Shown here piece after piece: positions 1 to 5,774 of a stretch of DNA of 10,118 nt; position 1 is the first letter of the stretch, and the number at the start of each line of letters is the position of its first letter. Origin of the DNA: Pseudomonadota bacterium (GTDB taxonomy: Bacteria; Pseudomonadota; Alphaproteobacteria; Sphingomonadales; SMXR01). The notes under the pieces were generated by a model. It searched no databases and was not told the origin of the DNA. It saw nothing but the letters and a program-made list of their open reading frames with translations. The position numbers were made by a program, and so were the translations under genes. The DNA lies in contig JACZYI010000053.1 of assembly GCA_022571175.1 (NCBI GenBank), positions 1-10,118 of the forward strand. Direction: 5' to 3'.

Positions 1-475
1 TGAGATAATGATTTTCCGTCTTGCCCGTATGTGGATTATAAACCAGAGTGGTAGTGCCCCCGAGCGCCCTGTTCTCACCTTTTCCGGGGTCATATAAATG
101 GCTGGGGTCCATGCTCGTGAGAAGGGCCAGAGTAGGACCAAAGGCACTGATTTCCTGGTCGTCAGGCATCAATTCGTGGTTAAGAACCAGAATGATACGA
201 CCATCTTCACCCGCGAAGGCCGCCATGCCGTCCGGTTTACCCGGCACCAGAAATCCGTCATTCATGGTCTCGCCCGTCGCAGAAATAATTTGGTACGAAA
301 ATCCCCGGGGCAAATCCAGCAGACCCGCTTGGTTTTTGATCAGGGGGCCAAAGAGATCAATCTCATTCCGGTATGGGTTGCGTGTTGCACGCCAGTTCAG
401 ATAGGTCGCCAATCCCAGGAAACTGACACCTGTTGCTGCGGCTCTGGTCATGAAGGTTCGCCTGGAAATTGGCAT
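1..475 (-). CDS. PhoX-like (DUF839) Tat-exported protein, 3' part missing
   Basis: I read this frame directly from the reverse strand; 158 codons are visible before the window edge cuts it. The start is ATG at 475-473, preceded by a strong ribosome-binding site (GGGAGGTG, reverse complement of about 485-492). The N-terminus MPISRRTFMTRAAATG carries an S-R-R-T-F-M twin-arginine motif at residues 4-9 followed by a short hydrophobic stretch, so export through Tat in a folded, probably cofactor-loaded state is expected. The following sequence (LDLPRGFSYQIISATGE, then DGMAAF and an N-H-E motif at residues 99-101) matches my knowledge of the DUF839/PhoX family, whose characterised members are calcium- and iron-dependent periplasmic phosphatases. 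Many DUF839 members have no tested activity, so phosphatase function is inferred. It is divergent from an iron importer. The C-terminal metal-site residues lie outside the window. Confidence 0.85.
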   Translation of the reverse strand, partial: MPISRRTFMTRAAATGVSFLGLATYLNWRATRNPYRNEIDLFGPLIKNQAGLLDLPRGFSYQIISATGETMNDGFLVPGKPDGMAAFAGEDGRIILVLNHELMPDDQEISAFGPTLALLTSMDPSHLYDPGKGENRALGGTTTLVYNPHTGKTENHYL

Positions 476-654
476 TCAGAGCACCTCCCGTTGCACTCAT
501 TCCTTCTAGGATGCAACAGTGGGTGGGGTCAATGCCTGCTCTCTCGTCTGGCCTGGATGCTGCAAATGAGCAGGGTCGGTAAATGAGTTCATATTGAACA
601 GCGAGGCTGTTACCGTTAATCCTAGAGAGGAATGACAGAAACCGGGCTGGATAT
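476..654. promoter_or_regulatory. Divergent intergenic region with two inverted repeats
   Basis: This 179-nt gap separates the leftward PhoX-like gene from the rightward iron importer and should hold both promoters. Two dyads are visible. The first pairs GTTGCA (490-495) with TGCAAC (512-517), with TCCT (501-504) and AGGA (508-511) able to pair inside; it sits just upstream of the PhoX ribosome-binding site. The second is a perfect 6-bp repeat, AACAGC (597-602) and GCTGTT (606-611) around a 3-nt centre, located 44 nt before the permease start, where an operator could lie. I could not pick convincing -35/-10 boxes or a clear Fur box here. The region is gene-free apart from an 11-codon frame overlapping the permease start. 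Confidence 0.4.
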
Positions 655-2313
655 ATGTGGTCATTGAAAATTTTTGTTCTGGTTCTCGCCGCGCTATTCG
701 CGCTGCCCGTGCTGACTGTGGCGGGGCATATTTTTATGAGTTCAAACGGCACCTTCGCCCATCTCGCTTCCACCGTTCTCTCAAGCTATATCTCAAACAG
801 TTTCATGCTGATGGTCTTTGTGGGCCTGGGCACGGCGGTCATCGGTACCGGTGCGGCCTGGCTGGTGGTCATGTGCAGCTTTCCCGGTCGGAGGGTTTTT
901 GAGTGGCTGCTTATTTTGCCGCTTGCGGTACCGGCTTACGTCATCGCTTACGCTTATACGGATTTTTTCCAGTTTTCCGGCACCTTCCAGTCCGCCATTC
1001 GTGATCTCATGGACTGGGGTCCAGAGGATTTTCGACTTCCCAATATCCGCTCACTGGGTGGCGCTATCCTGATCTTCAATATGGTGCTTTATCCCTATGT
1101 CTATTTGATTGCCCGCATGGCCTTTCTGGAACAGTCAGCCTCAATTCTGGAAGTAGGCCGAACACTGGGAGCCAGACCCTGGCGCGTATTTGCACAAATA
1201 GGCATGCCCGCTGCCCGACCGGCGATTGCTGCCGGTGTGGCTCTGGTGCTGATGGAAACGCTGGCAGATTTTGGTGCGGTTTCCTATTTTGGTGTACCCA
1301 CTTTTACAACCGGCATTTATCGGGCCTGGTTTTCCCTCGGGGATAAGGTTGCTGCGGCGCAGCTTTCCACCATGCTCCTGGGGTTCGTATTACTCTTGAT
1401 TATTCTGGAGGCCTGGAGCCGCCGCCGGTCCCGCTATGATACCGGGCGGTCGGGTTGGCGCACGCCTCCTCGATATCGTCTGGGAGGGCGCAGTGGATTT
1501 TTCGCTGCACTCTTTTGTCTGACGCCCTTTATTCTGGGATTTTCCCTGCCGGTAGTCATTCTGGCCGTGCTGGCGCTGGATGCTCTTGAAACGCTTGATC
1601 TGGCCCGTTATGCGGTCTGGACCTGGAATACGGTCAGTCTTGGGGGAATAACCGCCTTTCTGGCTGTGCTCCTGGCTCTGGTGGTTGCCTATGGCCGGCG
1701 CACCGGTGATAAAATCACCCGAGCCCTCGGTCGTGTAGCCAGCATGGGATATGCTATTCCTGGATCTATTATTGCGGTCGGTGTGCTTATTCCTTTTGCC
1801 GCGCTCGATAGCCAAATCGACGGTTTTTTCCGTGCGCAGTTTGGCCTTTCCACCGGCCTGATGCTGACCGGGACGGTGGCCGCTCTCGTCTTTGCGTATC
1901 TGGTCAGGTTTTTATCCGTATCCCTGCATTCGGTGGAGGCGGGTCTTGCAAAAATAGCGCTTTCCCTGGATGCGGCGGCAAGCAGTCTGGGGGCCAGCCC
2001 CGGGCGAACCATGCTGGAAGTCCATGCGCCCCTTTTGAAGACCAGCCTCCTGACGGCTTTTCTGATGGTGCTGGTGGATGTGATGAAAGAATTACCGGCC
2101 ACCATGATTATGCGGCCTTTTAATTTTGATACACTGGCAGTCATGGCGCATAATTTTGCTGCAGATGAACGGTTGGCGGAAGCAGCGGTGCCAGCCCTGA
2201 CAATCGTACTGGTAGGCATCTTGCCAGTCCTGTTATTGTCCCGCATGATCGCAAGTTCTGGCAGAGGGAATGTCAAGAGAGATGCTACTGCTGAAATAGG
2301 ATTGGGAGAATAA
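655..2313 (+). CDS. Ferric iron ABC transporter permease (FbpB/AfuB type)
   Basis: This 552-residue inner-membrane protein has two fused permease domains, as in FbpB/AfuB/SfuB, where one polypeptide forms the whole channel for Fe3+ entering the cytoplasm. Hydrophobic segments are spread along the chain (for example residues 5-27, 50-75, 83-100, 236-252, 282-309, 327-346, 400-420, 462-480, 510-530). Each half carries the cytoplasmic ABC-docking loop: LEVGRTLGARPWRVF at about 165-179 and LDAAASSLGASPGRT at about 438-452, both with the invariant Gly of the EAA motif. The segment LPLAVPAYVIAYAYTDF (89-105) is typical of iron permeases. The start at 655 is the only ATG near the beginning of the frame (upstream stop at 595-597), but it lacks a well placed ribosome-binding site. 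The binding-protein gene follows after 3 nt. No ATPase gene is adjacent, so that subunit must be encoded elsewhere. Confidence 0.9.
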   Translation: MWSLKIFVLVLAALFALPVLTVAGHIFMSSNGTFAHLASTVLSSYISNSFMLMVFVGLGTAVIGTGAAWLVVMCSFPGRRVFEWLLILPLAVPAYVIAYAYTDFFQFSGTFQSAIRDLMDWGPEDFRLPNIRSLGGAILIFNMVLYPYVYLIARMAFLEQSASILEVGRTLGARPWRVFAQIGMPAARPAIAAGVALVLMETLADFGAVSYFGVPTFTTGIYRAWFSLGDKVAAAQLSTMLLGFVLLLIILEAWSRRRSRYDTGRSGWRTPPRYRLGGRSGFFAALFCLTPFILGFSLPVVILAVLALDALETLDLARYAVWTWNTVSLGGITAFLAVLLALVVAYGRRTGDKITRALGRVASMGYAIPGSIIAVGVLIPFAALDSQIDGFFRAQFGLSTGLMLTGTVAALVFAYLVRFLSVSLHSVEAGLAKIALSLDAAASSLGASPGRTMLEVHAPLLKTSLLTAFLMVLVDVMKELPATMIMRPFNFDTLAVMAHNFAADERLAEAAVPALTIVLVGILPVLLLSRMIASSGRGNVKRDATAEIGLGE

Positions 2314-2316
2314 TTC

Positions 2317-3360
2317 ATGCGTTTGTTTTTGCAGATTTCTGGAGGGGTTCTGATTGCGGCCCTGGTATTGGGAATTTATTTGTCCCTTTCCACCACTGTG
2401 GTTGAAGACAAAATTCTGAATATCTATTCCTCGCGGCATTATCAAACCGATGAAGCCCTTTACGATGATTTTACCCGGGCCACTGGTATCACCATAAATC
2501 GCCTGGACGGGAACGGTGATGAGTTGATCGAGCGCATGGTCAATGAAGGCCTCAACAGCCCGGCTGATATATTGATAACGGTTGACGTGGGTCGCCTTTG
2601 GCGCGCCGATCAGGCAGAACTGCTGGTACCTACAAGCTCGCAAATTCTGAATGAACGTGTGCCTGAAAATTTACGCCACCCGGATGGTCGCTGGTTTGGA
2701 TTTTCATCCCGCGCCCGAATCATTTTTTACAATAAAAGCATGATCGAAGATGGGGAAATCACCCGCTATGAAGATCTGGCCGACCCGAGATGGCGGGGTA
2801 AAATCTGTATTCGCTCAAGCGGCAATGTCTATAATTTGTCTTTGATGGCCTCCATGATTGAACATCATGGGCTTGAAGCTGCAGAAACATGGGCGCGCGG
2901 CTTGGTGGCTAATTTTGCTCGCAATCCCCAGGGCGGAGACACCGACCAGATCAGGGCGGTGGCCAGCGGAGAATGCGCTATTGCCGTTGCCAACAGCTAT
3001 TATTTTGCCCGCCTGATGCTTTCAGATAATGCCGATGATCAGGCAGTGGTTGCTGCGGTTGGAGTGGTTTTTCCCAATCAGGAAGATCGCGGCACCCATG
3101 TGAATATTTCGGGAGCTGGTGTGCTCGCCCACGCCCCGCACCCGAACAATGCCATTCTGTTTCTGGAATATCTGGTGAGCTCAACGGCTCAGGCCTATTT
3201 CGCACAAGGGAATAACGAATATCCGGTGGTAGCGGGCGTGCTTGTAAATCCCGCTCTGCTCTCCCTGGGTGCCTTCAAAACCGACCAAATAAACGTAGCC
3301 GTTTTTGGCAAAAATCAGCCCGATGCCCAGCGCGCAATGGATCGTGCGGGTTGGCAATAG
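2317..3360 (+). CDS. Ferric iron ABC transporter substrate-binding protein (FutA/IdiA type)
   Basis: This is a 347-residue periplasmic or membrane-anchored iron-binding protein that would deliver Fe3+ to the upstream permease. The start is supported by GGGAGAA at 2304-2310, 6 nt before ATG, and the 3-nt gap to the permease implies co-transcription. The N-terminus has one hydrophobic stretch (about residues 8-25) with no lipobox cysteine and no clear AxA cleavage site, so it may be a signal peptide or an uncleaved anchor. Mature family landmarks are present: NIYSSRHYQTDEALYDDF (35-52), GFSSRARIIFYN (128-139) and NSYYFARL (226-233). By spacing, H41, Y42, Y172, Y228 and Y229 correspond to the five-ligand set known for FutA/IdiA proteins; this mapping is by eye. 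The permease-first gene order differs from the common binding protein-permease-ATPase order. Confidence 0.9.
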   Translation: MRLFLQISGGVLIAALVLGIYLSLSTTVVEDKILNIYSSRHYQTDEALYDDFTRATGITINRLDGNGDELIERMVNEGLNSPADILITVDVGRLWRADQAELLVPTSSQILNERVPENLRHPDGRWFGFSSRARIIFYNKSMIEDGEITRYEDLADPRWRGKICIRSSGNVYNLSLMASMIEHHGLEAAETWARGLVANFARNPQGGDTDQIRAVASGECAIAVANSYYFARLMLSDNADDQAVVAAVGVVFPNQEDRGTHVNISGAGVLAHAPHPNNAILFLEYLVSSTAQAYFAQGNNEYPVVAGVLVNPALLSLGAFKTDQINVAVFGKNQPDAQRAMDRAGWQ

Positions 3361-3514
3361 ATTTTTTCTGTCTCAATATAGGACATAAGTTGGCCGGATT
3401 CCGGTTCATTCTGCTCTATTATGATACGGAAATCATATTTCTGTGGCGTAATTATTTATTAACCTGTTGATAATAAATGATAATGTTAAGTTGGCAAGTA
3501 TATTGCAAATATAT
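3361..3514. promoter_or_regulatory. AT-rich gene-free stretch, promoter-like, with GATAAT repeats
   Basis: No coding frame is convincing here. The stretch after the iron-binding protein stop is AT-rich. It contains a perfect 6-bp inverted repeat, TATGAT (3420-3425) and ATCATA (3432-3437), and two GATAAT hexamers at 3469-3474 and 3479-3484, exactly 10 bp apart. GATAAT is the unit of the classical Fur box, but the tandem 10-bp spacing does not match the 19-bp consensus, so iron regulation is only a possibility. Promoter candidates include a TATATT -10-like box at 3499-3504 and a TTGGCA -35-like box at 3491-3496; neither has a good partner at standard spacing. I see no intrinsic terminator immediately after the iron-binding protein gene. 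Confidence 0.3.
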
Positions 3515-3643
3515 GGGTATCGTGCCTAGCGGTGCGTCTGATACCGCATATGGATAACGACTTGTTCCGACTATAGCGCTGATCCACTGCCTGACCGGAT
3601 TGGCGCAAGAACTAAACGGCGACCTTATGGTCGCCGTTTTTTC
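3515..3643 (+). ncRNA. Candidate structured RNA ending in an intrinsic terminator
   Basis: Three successive hairpins can be drawn by eye. Hairpin 1 pairs GGTATC (3516-3521) with GATACC (3540-3545) and continues, after a 4-nt bulge, as GTGCC (3522-3526) with GGTGC (3531-3535) around a TAGC loop. A largely single-stranded spacer (3546-3575) follows. Hairpin 2 pairs GCGCTGATCC (3576-3585) with GGATTGGCGC (3597-3606), ten pairs including two tandem G-U wobbles, with an 11-nt loop. Hairpin 3 is the terminator at 3614-3642. The arrangement fits either a small trans-acting RNA transcribed from the AT-rich stretch before it, or a leader/attenuator of gcdH, whose start lies 95 nt after the terminator. 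I do not recognise it as 6S RNA, SRP RNA, tmRNA or a riboswitch class I know. The 5' end is a guess. Confidence 0.4.
3614..3642 (+). terminator. Strong rho-independent terminator
   Basis: A perfect 11-bp stem, AAACGGCGACC (3614-3624) with GGTCGCCGTTT (3629-3639), closes on a TTAT tetraloop and runs into six Ts (3637-3642). It lies about 250 nt after the iron-binding protein stop and 95 nt before the gcdH start, so it either ends the iron operon with a long 3' untranslated region, ends a separate small RNA, or attenuates gcdH. Confidence 0.9.
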
Positions 3644-3725
3644 TGTTGCGCCTTCTGGTGAATGGTTGGCTGAAAGCTTCCCGGTTGCAAGGCTGTGCTG
3701 TTCGGGGTATGGACGGCCTCAAGAC

Positions 3726-3730
3726 GGGAG
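3726..3730 (+). promoter_or_regulatory. Ribosome-binding site fixing the gcdH start
   Basis: GGGAG lies 7 nt before ATG 3738. The same frame is open back to a TTG at 3600, which would add 46 residues, but that extension would translate through the terminator hairpin and has no family-like sequence. The Shine-Dalgarno sequence therefore supports the shorter 399-residue protein. Confidence 0.75.
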
Positions 3731-3737
3731 CATCGCA

Positions 3738-4937
3738 ATGACCGCGCCAGGTGGGCCGAAAATTGATTGGCCAAAATTTAATTGGGAAGATCCTCTCCAT
3801 TTGCTTGATGAGTTGAGCGAAGAGGAACGCCTGATACAAAAGACCACTCGTGCCTATGCCCAAGACAAGCTTTTGCCCCGGGTGATTGAGGCCAATCGGG
3901 CCGAATATTTTGATCCGGAAATCATGCGTGAAATGGGCGCCCTGGGGCTGCTGGGTTCCACCATAGACGGTTATGGCTGTCCGGGCGTAAGTTCCGTTTC
4001 CTATGGCCTGATCGCCCATGAAATTGAAAAGGTGGACAGCAGTTACCGGTCAGCCATGTCGGTGCAGTCCAGCCTGGTCATGTATCCCATCTGGGCCTAT
4101 GGCAGTGAGGAGCAAAAGCAAAAATATCTGCCCAAACTGGCAACCGGAGAGCTCATAGGCTGTTTTGGCTTGACCGAGCCGGACTCAGGGTCTGATCCCG
4201 GAGCCCTGTCCACACGCGCACGCAGGGTCAAGGGTGGCTATTCATTGTCTGGCACCAAAATGTGGATTTCCCATTCACCGATTGCTGATCTTTTCCTGGT
4301 ATGGGCCAAGAACGATGAGAATGTTATTCGCGGGTTCCTGATTGAAAAAGGAGAGAAAGGGCTGTCGGCGCCCAAGATTGAAGGAAAGTTTTCGCTGCGT
4401 GCTTCCATTACCGGTGAGATTGTTATGGATGATGTGACGGTGCCTGAAGAAAATATCCTGCCCGGGGTCGAGGGTCTCAAAGGTCCGTTCGGGTGCCTCA
4501 ACAATGCGCGATATGGCATCGCCTGGGGAGCGCTGGGTGCGGCAATGTTTTGCTGGCACGCGGCACGCCAATACGTGTTGGACCGAAAACAGTTTGGCCG
4601 GCCTCTGGCAGCGAACCAGCTTATCCAGAAAAAACTGGCGGATATGCAAACCGAAATTACCCTGGGTCTGCATGCCTGTCTTCGAGCGGGCCGCCTAAAA
4701 GACGAGGGCAAGCTGGCGCCCGCTGCTATTTCATTGTTGAAACGGAATTCCTGTGGCAAAGCGCTGGAAATTGCCCGCACCGCTCGCGACATGCACGGTG
4801 CCAACGGCATTGTGGACGAGTTTCATGTGATCAGACATATGATGAATCTGGAGACCGTCAATACCTATGAAGGCACTCATGACATTCATGCCCTGATCCT
4901 GGGTCGGGAGCAAACCGGCATTCAGGCCTTTTATTAG
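3738..4937 (+). CDS. gcdH: Glutaryl-CoA dehydrogenase
   Basis: This flavoenzyme oxidises and decarboxylates glutaryl-CoA to crotonyl-CoA and CO2 in lysine and tryptophan breakdown, passing electrons to electron-transfer flavoprotein. The 399-residue chain is full length and follows the human mitochondrial enzyme closely from memory: YRSAMSVQSSLVM (103-115) includes the Arg (R104) and Ser (S108) positions that contact the glutaryl carboxylate in GCDH; CFGLTEPDSGSDPGA is the flavin-side signature; GPFGCLNNARYGIAWG and ARDMHGANGI follow; and NTYEGTHDIHALILGR ends the protein, with E378 as the catalytic base. This substrate-specific Arg separates it from general short-chain acyl-CoA dehydrogenases. 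The gene appears to be monocistronic: it is preceded by a terminator and converges on the next gene, with 15 nt between the two stop codons. No glutarate CoA-transferase or regulator gene is adjacent. Confidence 0.95.
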   Translation: MTAPGGPKIDWPKFNWEDPLHLLDELSEEERLIQKTTRAYAQDKLLPRVIEANRAEYFDPEIMREMGALGLLGSTIDGYGCPGVSSVSYGLIAHEIEKVDSSYRSAMSVQSSLVMYPIWAYGSEEQKQKYLPKLATGELIGCFGLTEPDSGSDPGALSTRARRVKGGYSLSGTKMWISHSPIADLFLVWAKNDENVIRGFLIEKGEKGLSAPKIEGKFSLRASITGEIVMDDVTVPEENILPGVEGLKGPFGCLNNARYGIAWGALGAAMFCWHAARQYVLDRKQFGRPLAANQLIQKKLADMQTEITLGLHACLRAGRLKDEGKLAPAAISLLKRNSCGKALEIARTARDMHGANGIVDEFHVIRHMMNLETVNTYEGTHDIHALILGREQTGIQAFY

Positions 4938-4952
4938 AAGCCTGATCCCGAC

Positions 4953-5666
4953 TCATTTGCAGCGAAAAAATCCGCTAATGGCCACCCGGGCTCCATTGGC
5001 GAATGGTGAGACATAATTGATTGCGTGCGGCTGTCCCACTTTATAGAGCGTCATATTATTAAATCTCGGCATGACGGCTTCAAGCACATCATTATCGTCG
5101 TCATGAAAATTCAGATATCCCCCATAGTCGGGCCGCCAGTCTTTGGTGAAATTTAGCTCGTAAGCTAGCCGGGCATCATCGCCGGCCTCCCTGTCAGCCT
5201 GCTGCATCAGGAAATGGTCACGCTTGAACCAGGTGGCAAAGCCGTCCGCCTTGGATATGCCTTTGATGCCCGAGATTGTCCGGATATTTTCCAGAAAGGC
5301 CTCTTCATTCATGAAAGAGAGCAGATCATGCAGCAGATGTCCGTCCGGCTCTTCCAGCGGTGCACCGGTATTGTTGGGATAAACGAAATGGAGATACTGA
5401 AAGGACTTGATGGCGCGGCTATATATGGATTCGGCCAGTTCCCGATGCCGACGCTGGGTCAAGGTGCTCATTTCCTGGATGGAACGCTGAAAGACCTTTG
5501 TGCCTTCATTATAGACCACCTGCCAGGGTGTGCCCGCCACCAGCGCGGTGTAGATACGTCCGGCCGAGTCTTCATTGAACAGATTGCGTATTTGCACCCG
5601 GCTCGACTGTTTGAAGGCCTTGGCGAGGGGGTTCAGGTCCAGAGTCTTGTTTAACGAAAAGCTCAT
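4953..5666 (-). CDS. 2OG-Fe(II) oxygenase-fold protein with variant iron site
   Basis: This 237-residue protein resembles the bacterial prolyl-4-hydroxylase-like 2-oxoglutarate/Fe(II) oxygenases. The C-terminal half holds the double-stranded beta-helix signatures: LNFTKDWRPDYGGYLNFHD (171-189), PRFNNMTLY (200-208), then H214 in QPHAINYVSPF and R227 in RVAISGFF, matching the distal iron-ligand His and the 2OG-binding Arg. The usual proximal His-x-Asp motif, expected just before the LNFT strand, reads Q156-A-D158 here, so the first ligand His seems to be Gln. The protein may use a two-ligand or altered metal site, or be catalytically inactive; the substrate is unknown. ATG 5666-5664 has GGAGAG 5 nt upstream. 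It converges on gcdH and lies 108 nt downstream of the FAD enzyme gene on the same strand, so it could be a third gene of that unit or have its own promoter. Confidence 0.75.
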   Translation of the reverse strand: MSFSLNKTLDLNPLAKAFKQSSRVQIRNLFNEDSAGRIYTALVAGTPWQVVYNEGTKVFQRSIQEMSTLTQRRHRELAESIYSRAIKSFQYLHFVYPNNTGAPLEEPDGHLLHDLLSFMNEEAFLENIRTISGIKGISKADGFATWFKRDHFLMQQADREAGDDARLAYELNFTKDWRPDYGGYLNFHDDDNDVLEAVMPRFNNMTLYKVGQPHAINYVSPFANGARVAISGFFRCK

Positions 5667-5774
5667 TCGGGCTCTCCAGATTTCAGTGGTTTAAATTCGC
5701 GACCCTTCTAGCGCCTTTATCTGTAAACAAAAAGGGGGAATCCACATCAAAATTATTGTCTGGCGTGGGTCAGT

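Noticed and set aside
98..586. Plus-strand open frame across the PhoX-like gene
   Set aside because: Its translation is unlike any protein family I know, and the opposite strand reads a clear Tat/DUF839 protein in the same place.
1689..2318. Long minus-strand open frame over the permease
   Set aside because: It is the antisense shadow of a membrane protein gene; composition is low-quality and it has no motif or ribosome-binding site.
3515..3643. 6S RNA, SRP RNA or tmRNA
   Set aside because: No SRP GGUCAGG/GGAAGCAGC core, no tmRNA acceptor end, and no long 5'-3' closing stem with a central bubble as in 6S RNA.
3600..3737. N-terminal extension of glutaryl-CoA dehydrogenase from TTG 3600 (46 extra residues)
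   Set aside because: It would be translated through the terminator hairpin, lacks a ribosome-binding site and family similarity, while ATG 3738 has GGGAG at 7 nt and gives the usual length.
4938..4952. Shared bidirectional terminator between gcdH and the oxygenase gene
   Set aside because: The 15-nt gap and adjacent coding ends show no GC-rich hairpin followed by a T tract on either strand.
5097..5105. H188-D189-D190 in the oxygenase as the iron-binding His-x-Asp
   Set aside because: The FHD segment after the GG turn is a separate conserved feature of this family in the relatives I recall, lying after the LNFT strand; the facial-triad motif is expected before it, where Q156-A-D158 stands.
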